Source: Apostichopus japonicus
Lineage: Eukaryota > Echinodermata > Holothuroidea > Aspidochirotida > Stichopodidae
Direction of reading: 5' to 3'
Assembly: GCF_037975245.1 (NCBI RefSeq)
Contig: NC_092568.1
Coordinates: 29,888,001 to 29,952,000 of the forward strand
Length of the DNA stretch: 64,000 nucleotides
The notes under the pieces: generated by a model
Seen by the model: only the letters and a program-made list of their open reading frames with translations
Databases searched by the model: none
What the model was told of the DNA's origin: nothing
Part shown: piece by piece, positions 27,501 through 33,962 of the stretch
Numbering within the stretch: the first letter of the stretch is position 1
How the letters are laid out: each line of letters starts with the position of its first letter
Position numbers and translations under genes: made by a program

Positions 27501-28967
27501 ACATGTAAATTAAGAAGAAAAGGATATTTCAATGTTAGCAGTTGATAGTAAAGCAGATGTTACCAAGGGAACACAGGTATGAAATCCCATTAGCATGACA
27601 CATGTAAATTAAGAAGAAAGAATATTTCAGTGTTAGCAGTTGATAGTGGAGTTAATCAGATGTTACCAAGGGAACAAGGTTTTGAAATCCCATTAGCATG
27701 ACACATGTAAATTAAGAAGAAAAGGATATTTCAATGTTAGCAGTTGATAGTAAAGCAGATGTTACCAAGGGAACACAGGTATGAAATCCCATTAGCATGA
27801 TACATGTAAATTAAGAAGAAAGGATATTTCAATGTTAGCAGTTGATAGTAAAGCAGATGTTACCAAGGGAACAAGGTTTTGAAATCCCATTAGCATGACA
27901 CATGTACATTTTTGTCTTGGAAGAGAACATTTACTCAAACCCTTGGGAAAAGCACTCTTGAGGTTTTTTGTTTTGGCTTCAAGGTTTACTTGAAATATTT
28001 TTGGCAAAATTTACCAATTGCCTATTTCCTCTACTACCAGAGCTTATTAGAATGACTGAGTATTCAGTTTATTAAGTAATTGGCTTCATAAGTCACTAAA
28101 TAATTAATAGTAATATCTTCTTAAAGTTCTAAAACTCAATTCTTATACAAGATGGCACAGTTAGAAACAGTCAGAAATAGTAAGCCTTATGTCAAGCAAA
28201 GGTGTATTTACTTCAGTGTGTTAAACTTTTGTTTCCTCTTGGAAACCATTGAACTTGATGCAAAATAATATTAAAGCTTCTTGTGTGATTTTGCTGGACT
28301 ACATTAGCATGACATATATTATAAACCTGGGTTCCTCATTGTTCCCTTATGGGGTGTAGTATGGTGCGACCAGAAAACAATAAGCCTTTAAACACCGTCA
28401 TCAGCTTAATCTTGAGCGGAGAGGTCGATATTCAAATTAAGTGTACTTTGATGTCAATATGTGTCTGGAAGTAGTAAACATCTGTTGGTGACATTAATGT
28501 GTCATACATATGTGAATGATATTAATATGTCAAACATATGTGAATGATATTAATATGTCAAACATGTAAATGATATTAATGTGTCAAACATATGTCAATG
28601 ATATTAATGTGACACACATGTTAGTGACATCTAAGGTTGCGATGTGTCATAAGAAGATGTTGGGGAAATTTTGGGGAATTTGTTAATGTTTTTGCTTTCT
28701 GATTCGTGTTAACAAAGGGGTCTTACAATTTGCTGTATGTTAATAGTGATAGTAGTAATAATAATAGAAAAAAATAATAATAATAATAAAATATTCATAA
28801 TTTACAAAAATATCCATTCAAGTCATTTTCCAGTTGATGTTGTTGTATTATCCTTTTTTCTACTTTTTTGTCTCTTCTCTTAAAGATTTGAGGAAGAAGC
28901 CAACTATTTTGATAAAGTCTTACAAAGAAGAAGACAGAAGTCGGAGGAAAAATGTTGCATCCAGTGA
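6387..28967 (+). CDS. EHBP1: EHBP1 orthologue, 3' part (seven exons, 5' end outside window)
   Basis: Joined exons 6387-6560, 8123-8247, 9545-9659, 15894-15993, 22831-22904, 23714-23828 and 28886-28967 give 260 complete codons plus the last two bases of an earlier one; all phases agree and all introns are GT-AG. Seen: residues 1-99 are an acidic, Ser/Pro-rich linker. Residues about 100-234 are three long helices typical of the bMERB domain (LMQEWFELVNKKNALIRR, EKEQDLERKYELLKREL, DWQKTEQERHREQLLLDE). Residues 235-260 are a charged tail ending KCCIQ, a CaaX box. Family knowledge: EHBP1 links EHD proteins and clathrin endocytosis or recycling to actin, and its bMERB domain binds Rab8/Rab10-type GTPases on endosomal membranes. 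The N-terminal C2-like and CH domains are not in the window. MICAL and MICAL-like proteins share bMERB, but the CaaX end and the DWQKTE helix favour EHBP1 (or EHBP1L1) over them. Confidence 0.92.
6561..8122 (+). other. EHBP1 intron (a-b)
   Basis: Donor GTAAGAG, acceptor CATCAG. The intron holds a G-rich tract (7468-7508) and a nuclear-receptor DR1-like motif (7333-7345). Nothing coding is seen. Confidence 0.75.
7333..7345 (-). promoter_or_regulatory. DR1-type nuclear receptor half-site pair
   Basis: On the - strand the sequence reads AGGTCAAAGTTCA, two receptor half-sites spaced by one base. This is the arrangement bound by HNF4 and by RXR heterodimers such as PPAR. The motif match is exact to the common DR1 consensus, but a 13-base site can occur by chance, and function in this intron is only inferred. 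Confidence 0.35.
8123..8247 (+). CDS. EHBP1: EHBP1 exon b (linker to start of bMERB)
   Basis: The acceptor is CTTCATCAG and the donor is GAG|GTTTGT, a weaker but acceptable site. The two leading G bases complete a Gly codon with the previous exon's last base, and the exon ends in phase 0. It encodes residues 58-99: a Gly/Pro linker (ADGLGAPSDLGVSPTP) followed by a charged run (EAEQKEIEIVDAHPEIKEI) that leads into the first bMERB helix. The frame agrees with both neighbouring exons, which is the main support, since the protein sequence here is poorly conserved. Confidence 0.82.
8248..9544 (+). other. EHBP1 intron (b-c)
   Basis: Non-coding apart from short chance open frames. It contains a perfect Pol III A-box match on the - strand near 8763-8779 and a diverged direct repeat pair at about 9215-9270 and 9351-9408 (GATTTCTTGAT... 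AACTTGAGAGAAGGAC). Confidence 0.6.
9545..9659 (+). CDS. EHBP1: EHBP1 exon c (bMERB helix 1)
   Basis: The acceptor is TTTAATTTCAG and the donor is AAAAAG|GTAATA. It starts in phase 0 and ends with one base of a split Asp codon. The 38 residues include TSDYILGEYAALEREEGQID and NRAGFVEKELRKVME, the first amphipathic helix of the bivalent Mical/EHBP Rab-binding (bMERB) domain. The family pattern of 'ELxxLExEQxxIDxRAxxVEKxLR' is clear. The exon is GC-richer than the surrounding intron, as are the other exons here. Confidence 0.93.
9660..15893 (+). other. EHBP1 intron (c-d), 6.2 kb
   Basis: No exon-like frame is seen. C-rich or G-rich tracts lie at about 9823-9855, 11221-11260, 12536-12580, 13892-13904 and 14336-14382, and a T-run at about 10855-10870. 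Near 15363-15412 is a short run of AGGTCA/AGGTGA half-sites. Confidence 0.65.
15363..15413 (+). promoter_or_regulatory. Cluster of AGGTCA-like half-sites
   Basis: AGGTCA (15363), AGGTGA, AGGTCA (15376), AGGTGA, AGGCCA and AGGTCT follow each other on one strand. They include a DR1-like AGGTCAAAGGTGA at 15376-15388. It reads both as a decayed short tandem repeat (unit about 13 bp) and as a possible nuclear-receptor element; the sequence cannot separate the two. Confidence 0.3.
15894..15993 (+). CDS. EHBP1: EHBP1 exon d (bMERB helix 2)
   Basis: The acceptor is TTGGTCGTAG and the donor is GTCAT|GTGAGT. The exon starts with two bases completing Asp and ends with two bases of a Met codon completed by the next exon. 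It encodes DPGSDSEVHLMQEWFELV followed by NKKNALIRRQEQLNV. The WF/LVNKKNALIRRQ block is the most recognisable signature of the domain, shared by EHBP1, EHBP1L1 and MICAL-like proteins, and forms the middle of the helical hairpin that contacts Rab. It lies after a 6.2-kb intron and before a 6.8-kb intron. Confidence 0.95.
18644..18670 (+). other. G-quadruplex-forming tract
   Basis: Five or more runs of three to five G separated by single T bases (GGTGGGGGTGGGG pattern). The tract is on the coding strand of an EHBP1 intron, so the transcript could also fold. Confidence 0.5.
19140..19572. repeat. Three-copy tandem repeat, about 149 bp
   Basis: Copies start with GAGTTGT at 19140, 19275 and 19424 (lengths about 135, 149 and 149). 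Shared blocks include AAGTACAAGTTAGATT, GGATCTTAAACTGGGAGTA and TGGTATCTATACTATGTATG. The first copy lacks the ACTAGCATTT insert of the other two. Confidence 0.85.
19891..19927. repeat. (TG)n / TGCATGC microsatellite
   Basis: Alternating purine-pyrimidine run (TGTGTGCGTGTGTGTGTG then CGTGCATGCATGCGTG), a potential Z-DNA segment inside an intron. Confidence 0.6.
20295..20518. repeat. Diverged interspersed repeat, copy 1
   Basis: It shares ordered blocks with 20851-21042: AATAAGC, CATAGAGATTCTTTTA, TGACGATTGT, CTACTGGCAGAAA and ACTGGCAAATGGCAAAATC. It contains a perfect 8-bp inverted repeat CTGGCAGA/TCTGCCAG at 20433-20450. Unclassified family. Confidence 0.65.
20851..21042. repeat. Diverged interspersed repeat, copy 2
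   Basis: Second copy of the element at 20295-20518, in the same orientation, with substitutions and small indels. The inverted repeat is broken in this copy (CTGGCAGAAAATTGCCAG). Confidence 0.65.
22831..22904 (+). CDS. EHBP1: EHBP1 exon e (bMERB helix 2-3 segment)
   Basis: A strong acceptor (CTTTTCCCTTTCCACTTTTGCTTTTTAG) precedes this 74-base exon, and the donor is GAAG|GTAAGC. The first base completes Met; the exon encodes EKEQDLERKYELLKRELTIM and MAIE, and its last base starts the Asp codon of exon f. The segment EKEQDLERxYELLxREL is nearly invariant in EHBP1-type bMERB domains. The exon ends in phase 1, like exons a and c. Confidence 0.95.
22905..23713 (+). other. EHBP1 intron (e-f)
   Basis: The shortest intron seen (809 bases). 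Donor GTAAGC, acceptor CTACAG. It is AT-rich with a C-run near 23142; no further structure is seen. Confidence 0.8.
23714..23828 (+). CDS. EHBP1: EHBP1 exon f (bMERB helix 3)
   Basis: The acceptor is CATCTTAACTACAG and the donor is AGAGA|GTAAGC. The two leading bases finish Asp and the last two (GA) start a Glu codon finished by the terminal exon. It encodes WQKTEQERHREQLLLDEMVI and MVDKRNELVEQLDAQER, the C-terminal helix of the bMERB domain with the family pattern 'DWxKTExxxxREQLLLxELV..VxxRxxLVxxLDAQE'. The 3' 86 bases of this exon, its donor and the start of the intron are duplicated in tandem immediately downstream (23883 on), but that copy contains a stop. Confidence 0.95.
23883..23968 (+). 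pseudogene. Tandem duplicate of EHBP1 exon f 3' part, with in-frame stop
   Basis: This is a copy of 23743-23828 displaced by 140 bases, followed by a copy of the donor and early intron as far as about 24013. I count 5 mismatches in 86 exon bases. One is conservative (Asp to Glu), one is silent, and one turns the Gln codon CAA into TAA at 23958-23960. The upstream C-run followed by TTAG at 23881-23884 resembles a 3' splice site. An exon starting at 23885 would join exon f in the correct phase and terminate at the TAA, removing the CaaX tail. The copied donor (GTAAGT at 23969) is intact. It is probably a dead partial exon duplication; use as a poison exon is speculation. Confidence 0.75.
24743..25893. 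repeat. 33-bp C-rich minisatellite, about 35 copies
   Basis: The unit contains CACCACCCTCCCCAACTCTG then TTATAACCCACCC, with variants (GTTACAA, CAACCTCC, CCTTCCTCC, deletions in the C-run). Blocks such as 25140-25250 recur at 25257-25370, so units also expanded in groups. The period is divisible by three and the unit lacks stops in several frames, so both strands show long, meaningless open frames (24674-25804 on + and several on -). It lies in the last EHBP1 intron. Confidence 0.95.
26728..26751 (+). repeat. Poly-T run next to (TA)n
   Basis: An uninterrupted T-run of about 24 bases follows a TATATATC-rich stretch (26694-26720) in the last intron. Confidence 0.8.
26992..27906. repeat. About 103-bp tandem array, nine copies, dimeric structure
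   Basis: Units begin near 26992, 27096, 27201, 27304, 27409, 27512, 27611, 27714 and 27813, so lengths alternate 105/103 then 99/103. Each contains AAGAAGAAAGGATATTTC, GTTAGCAGTTGATAGT, CAGATGTTACCA and CATTAGCATGACACATGTAA. Diagnostic variants (GTCAAGCAG/ATGGGAAC against GTTAAGCAG/TTTGAAATCC) alternate, showing dimer-wise expansion. Confidence 0.92.
28486..28628. repeat. 28-bp minisatellite
   Basis: About four to five copies of a unit containing GATATTAATATGTCAAACAT. It lies in the last EHBP1 intron, a few hundred bases before the terminal exon. Confidence 0.75.
28745..28795. repeat. (AAT)n microsatellite
   Basis: AATAATAAT runs interrupted by one A-run, about 90 bases upstream of the terminal-exon acceptor. 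Confidence 0.7.
28886..28967 (+). CDS. EHBP1: EHBP1 terminal exon with CaaX box and stop
   Basis: The acceptor TCTTCTCTTAAAG follows a T/C-rich tract. Exon f ends in GA, so the first base (A) completes Glu. Translation then runs FEEEANYFDKVLQRRRQ and KSEEKCCIQ, with TGA at 28965-28967. The Cys-Cys-Ile-Gln terminus is a CaaX box; X = Gln favours farnesylation. Vertebrate EHBP1 also ends in an EEKC-type CaaX box. The upstream RRRQK patch could add electrostatic membrane affinity. A longer open frame through the same exon, starting at an in-frame ATG at 28834, has the wrong phase for exon f and should not be used. Confidence 0.93.
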
Positions 28968-29122
28968 AGAAAGCTCCAGATGGTGGGAGGATGACAGCAG
29001 CAGCTACGAGAGGATAAACTTGACCTCATCCAGCTACTCTTAGTGTCGCCATGACGATGACTGACCTCGTGTCTGGCATCTCTGGTCCATCTTAAACGCT
29101 TTTCAAATATATTTACTGCAAA

Positions 29123-29128
29123 AATAAA
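29123..29128 (+). terminator. Candidate poly(A) signal of EHBP1
   Basis: An AATAAA hexamer lies about 155 bases after the EHBP1 stop, the first such hexamer downstream of it. It implies a short 3' UTR ending near 29145. Further A-rich hexamers lie downstream, so a longer 3' UTR, possibly reaching into the 63-bp repeat array, cannot be excluded. Confidence 0.5.
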
Positions 29129-29947
29129 ACAGATGCACTCCAGAAATGGGGGGAAAATAGACAGCGCAAAAAAGCTCCTTTGATCGCTTAGTGAAAAGGA
29201 AAAACGCTAAATAATTCATTTGCTATCATTTATCACCGTTTAAGTTCAAAGCTTCGGACTGGGATATTTGTCCGATCGCATATTTAGCTAAAATATCTAT
29301 AAACTGTCACTTATTCACAATAACTGCTCTCTGTACATGAAAGACCAACGTTTCTGCATATTATGGTATTGGTTTCATATCAAGTTTTGGGTATAACTTG
29401 GAGCTTGAATGTGATTGTGGTGGGGGAAAAGTCGTTCAAACTTAAAAAGAAAGTTAAAGATTTGATGTAAACAAAAGAATTTGAGTAAATAACATTGATT
29501 ACATGACTACTGTTGAACATGGCTGCCTATCAGTAAATGTAACCTCGTCTGGATATGTCCATCTATTAGGGATAGATCCACCTAGTGACATCTTTGATGT
29601 CCCAGTAACAGTATATGCGACTACACAGTGCAGTATATAGTACTATGGGGTGTATTGGTACAGTACATTACTGCACTGTACCACTATACAGTACAGGGAG
29701 AGTTCCCACAATGGAACAACATTGAAGATTCCACCAAATTCATCAAGCAGTCACTCATTAACCTACATTTGGTGAAAACAATAGGTGTCTTAGTTTGATC
29801 TCTTGCCATTATCATTTTGAGTAAAAAAAAAAATGCGAACCATACTCTGCTCTAAACAGAAACTTTTTCTTACAAATTTTTCAACATAACGTATCATTTT
29901 GTCTTTGATATCAATTCTGTGAAGTAAAGTATGGCGCCATGTCATTC

Positions 29948-30375
29948 TAGATGGTAGCATGTTACAAACTAGCCTAGCGTGTCAGCTATCATGTGGTATG
30001 TCAGGCATGCTAGATGCTAGCGTGTTACAAACTAGCCTAGTGTGTCAGCTATCATGTGGTATGTCAGGCATGCTAGATGCTAGCGTGTTACAAACTAGCC
30101 TAGTGTGTCAGCTATCATGTGGTATGTCAGGCATGCTAGATGCTAGCGTGTTACAAACTAGCCTAGTGTGTCAGCTATCATGTGGTATGTCAGGCATGCT
30201 AGATGCTAGCGTGTTACAAACTAGCCTAGTGTGTCAGCTATCATGTGGTATGTCAGGCATGCTAGATGCTAGCGTGTTACAAACTAGCCTAGTGTGTCAG
30301 CTATCATGTGGTATGTCAGGCATGCTAGATGCTAGCGTGTTACAAACTAGCCTAGTGTGCCAGCTATAATGTGGT
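29948..30375. repeat. 63-bp tandem array, about 6.7 copies
   Basis: The near-identical unit contains GCTAGCGTGTTACAAACTAG, TGTGTCAGCTATCATGTGG and TATGTCAGGCATGCTAGAT. The period is 21 codons with no stop in one frame, which creates a 136-residue periodic open frame that I regard as an artefact. Units carry small palindromes (GCTAGC, GCATGC). The first and last copies differ by a few bases; a stray partial unit lies at 30492-30524. Confidence 0.95.
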
Positions 30376-30687
30376 TTGTCAGCATGCTAGATGGTAGCAG
30401 CTATCATGCTAAGATATGAAAATGGTCATCTACAGTACAAATGACTTTCATAACTAGGACACTGCAGTAATGTATGGCTTACTGTCATCCCGGATGCTAG
30501 CGTGTTACAAACTAGCTATTATAGTATCTGTCCTGCCAACTACCATGGTAGATACTACCATACTAGATGCCAGCAAACATTTTAAGATAGCTAGCTATAA
30601 TAAAAAAAAGAAAAAAAGGATAATCAAAAGTGCAAATGACTTCCATAACTAGAACACTGCAAAATAGTGAAACAGGAGGTTGGTTCT

Positions 30688-30731
30688 GGGGGACGGGGAG
30701 GGTGGAGGCAGGGAAAGGGGAGGGGAGGGGA
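30688..30731 (+). other. G-rich potential quadruplex tract
   Basis: Runs of G3 to G5 (GGGGGACGGGGAGGG, GGGAAAGGGGAGGGGAGGGG) on the + strand, 1.7 kb past the EHBP1 stop. Confidence 0.45.
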
Positions 30732-31098
30732 GTTGTCATGATAAATTACATAATTTAATCAACTATAGTTCTAGCCACAATATTGATCTTTCTTTAAAAG
30801 GATTAAAATGTTAAATCGTTTCAGCCATCAAATCACAGATACAGTTTCAATCCTTACCAAACTATTATAGCTCTAATCCGAGAGGATAAGAGATAATCCC
30901 GCCATCTTTATTAGATAATGCCTCTCTTTATATTAAATAATCTGCTTCCATATTAAATTTGTATCATTTCTCTTGAGCGTTGACTCCAACAGAATTGGTT
31001 TTCATTGACTAAAAGGACTGCCTTTGGAAACTCTAGAATATGTTTCATCATCCAGAAAGATGTGCGTTAAGAATTTAAAATAACATTATGTCCCATAG

Positions 31099-31226
31099 TG
31101 GCTGATCCTTTGGGAGAACAGCCAACCTACAAAAGGAGAAGCTCTCTGAAAGCTATCGAATATGACAACGACGATGAGGAGATTGATCATGGAATATTTA
31201 CTCTGCAGAAAATGAAACTGTGTTAG
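31099..31226 (+). CDS. Candidate orphan terminal exon, unknown protein
   Basis: After CCCATAG the sequence reads open in one frame to TAG at 31224. With one base donated by an upstream exon the peptide is VADPLGEQPTYKRRSSLKAI then EYDNDDEEIDHGIFTLQKMKLC. Its composition (RRSS phospho-like site, acidic cluster YDNDDEEID, short C-terminal tail) looks like real coding sequence rather than the Phe/Lys/Ile-rich translation of local AT-rich DNA. AATAAA lies at 31477. The frame has no ATG and the pyrimidine tract is poor. It lies 2.1 kb past the EHBP1 stop and its phase would accept phase-1 donors such as 22904. It could be the last exon of another gene, an alternative EHBP1 end, or a decayed fragment. 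I do not recognise the protein. Confidence 0.35.
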
Positions 31227-32935
31227 ACAGTGACTTGAAACTTTGAAGCGACGATTGTATACATTGATAGTTACAGGGTGCATAGCAGTAATTATATCTC
31301 TGTTAGTCTCCAGTGACTGTGGATCAATGCTTCATGGAAAACTTGCAGTTCTTAAGTATGAATTTACAGAGATACCAGCAACCAGTGTCCAGTTTCGCTA
31401 ACGTTGGCTGAAAAGAAATTGATTTTTTAAGTAGTACAGCCAAAAAGTTTCCAAGAAAGTAGAGACTTTGGTTAGAATAAATAAGTTACCAGAGGTAGCA
31501 AAGGAGGAGGGTTAATTAAGGAGGGGTATAAACATCAAGGGGTAGAGGAACATGACCGCAAAAGTTACCTGAAAACTTTCCAAACTGGATCCTCTCTGCT
31601 ATTCGTACTAAACTTTCAGTATTTGAATGTGCATTTGAATGAACATTATAAAAGTTACTCCTAGTTGGGGTGTAAGTGTATTCATAACCAGGATTAAATT
31701 GCTTGGTTTTCTCCAACACTGTTTAAATATTTGTAAGCAAGACATTTTTCATTGCCAGCGTAATGACTGTCTCACAAACTAAAGGAGTTGCTCTTGTCCT
31801 TCATTAACAAGAGTAACGTTGGTTCACTTTTAATTTACTTTTGAGTGTGCCTAACTTCCGACACAGTCCTTGTCACATGTGATTTGGTACAAACTACAGT
31901 TGCAGTGTATAGTGGAATTGTAATCACCCATTTGTTCAGTCGTAATTTTATAATCATTTTTTAAATGGTTACAACTACTACAATCAAATCAAGGATAAAA
32001 TCCGATTGTAAATTGGAGCTGTTCCACAGTTGTTGCACGTTTCTGTTTGTGTCACTTCCCAGAATTCGATGGCTTTTCGAGGTTTGAACACCCATACACC
32101 GTTGCTATGGGAGACGTACTAGCTAAAAAGTATACTGTTTTTACAGATCGAAATTGGTTTGAATATTTAATGACCTGTTCTTTTTCGTGTTATTTGGTAC
32201 ATTTATTTTTGTTGATTTAAAGTGAAGTTTTGAAAATGTTTTTGTTGAAATATTGAAAATTTAACAATGTCTTATACTGTAAGGATGATGACAGTATTTA
32301 CCAGCAATATTTGCTGTTACCATGGAAATATGATTTTTTTTAAATAATAATTCACTTCTTGGTTGGCACTATGACAAAAATTATTTCGACAAACATGCCA
32401 GGGATAGCTTGAAAGGTAAACGAAACAAGATTTTTTTTTGTTAGTGGGTGGGGCTGGGGGCGGGGGTGGGTCGAAGGTGGGAATGAGGTACTGGGACTTC
32501 TTCGTAAGCGTCTCTCCCGTATAGGCCAGAGTCGGTTGTTACATTAATGTCTCTTTTAGCAAAACCATTTTTGTCATTTAGAATGTTAGTTCTCCTTTCT
32601 GCTGTTGCATTCTGCTAATAATCTAAAAGGATAAAAAATCTTCATAACAATTTTCCTTCATGTTTGAACATTAATTTTGGTTGAGGGGAATAACATTCAT
32701 GATATATATATATAATAGTCTAGCATATTAATACCCTGTTCACGTACATTTTAAAGTCACATTGACTGGTGCTGTGTACAAAAAAATTGAAGCTCAAAAA
32801 TTATGGCATTTTGAAAAGAGAATTGTTTTCTTTTCTGTTACCATGGGAAATGGTACTTATACGTTTTGTAAATTCTAATTATAATACAAAAGGCTATGTT
32901 TTCATAATAAGTATTGCGATAAATGAAAAAATGAT

Positions 32936-32995
32936 AATAATAATAATAGAAGAAGAAGAAGAAGAAGAAGAAGAAGAAGAAGAAGAAGAAGAAAC
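32936..32995 (+). repeat. (GAA)n microsatellite
   Basis: About 16 GAA triplets after a short AAT run. A polypurine strand of this kind can form triplex DNA. Confidence 0.9.
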
Positions 32996-33778
32996 TTTGT
33001 AACTGAACTGCAGGTATAATACATTCACAATACGCTTTTTGTTAAGTATGGCATGCACCAACTCATAAACTAAATAGACATTGAAATGAACGAATAAATA
33101 AAATTAAAAAAACATAAAGAACATATATAGTAATCCAAACTTCATTTTCATCTCTTTGAGTTTTGAGTTTCAGAAGAATTTTTTTTGCCCCCAAAGATAT
33201 TTCGATTTTCATCAAGCTACAGTTTAATTTCTTTTCCTGCCTCCGACCAGATCATCAAGCTGTTGTACCTCTCATCTGGTCATCAAACCTGACCATGTTC
33301 CTGACAAAAGGCCAAAGCTATATTAATATCTTCTTATACCTCTGCATACTGGCTGTCAAACTATCTCATCAACTTTGTCAATCATTTAGTATGTGTGCAC
33401 CTCTCCCTCACCCCTCCACCTCTGTGAAAATAGAAGCGCTCTCCTGTCAAACTAGTGGTCATGTTCTGTACCTTTCCATCTCCGTTTGGCTCGCCCCCTC
33501 CCCTTCCCCTCCCGACACATACAAACACAGACAGTGGTTCATCCCATCTACTTGCCCTTTTCCCTGTATTTCCATAACTTTAAGCCATATCGTAATGCAG
33601 GGGTTTAAACAGGCTTAAACAAATTCCGGCCCGTGAAGGATTTCAATCTGAAATGCGAAAATATGGGCCCACGATTTTGTACGATTCTGTCATTAGGGCC
33701 CTGATGGCTTAGACTTTAGCACCCTATCGGCGTACCCTGCCCATTGCTCAAATGTAGATGTCATTAAATGATGGTACC

Positions 33779-33962
33779 ATCCGGCACTTTGGTAGAGTTT
33801 GTTTACCTCTGACACTCTGGTAGAGTTTGTTTACCTCTGACACTCTGGTAGAGTTTGGTTACCTCTGGCACTCTGGTAGAGTTTGGTTACCTCCGGCACT
33901 CTGGTACAGTTTGGTTACCTCTGGCACGTTGATATATTTTGGTTACCTCGTGCACTCTGCTC
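33779..33962. repeat. 28-bp minisatellite
   Basis: Six to seven copies of a unit containing GGTAGAGTTTGGTTACCTCT and GGCACTCT. The first copies read GTTTGTTTACC and the later ones GTTTGGTTACC, with decay at the 3' end. Confidence 0.9.

Larger units (their letters stand above)
29146..31098 (+). other. 3' flank of EHBP1
   Basis: No recognised gene. It contains the 63-bp satellite (29948-30375), a single diverged unit near 30490-30530, and a G-rich tract at 30688-30731. Part of it could be an extended 3' UTR if the first AATAAA is skipped. Confidence 0.5.

Noticed and set aside
28834-29043. 69-codon frame covering the terminal exon (DLRKKPTILIKSY...)
   Set aside because: Its phase does not fit exon f, and the phase-correct frame gives the expected CaaX ending.
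29959-30369. 136-codon frame of perfect 21-residue repeats
   Set aside because: It is the 63-bp satellite read in its one open frame. No splice or promoter context, and the frame ends with the array.
33163-33618. 151-codon + strand frame
   Set aside because: Low-complexity translation of T/C-rich DNA ending in PSPSPPD-type sequence; no family resemblance.
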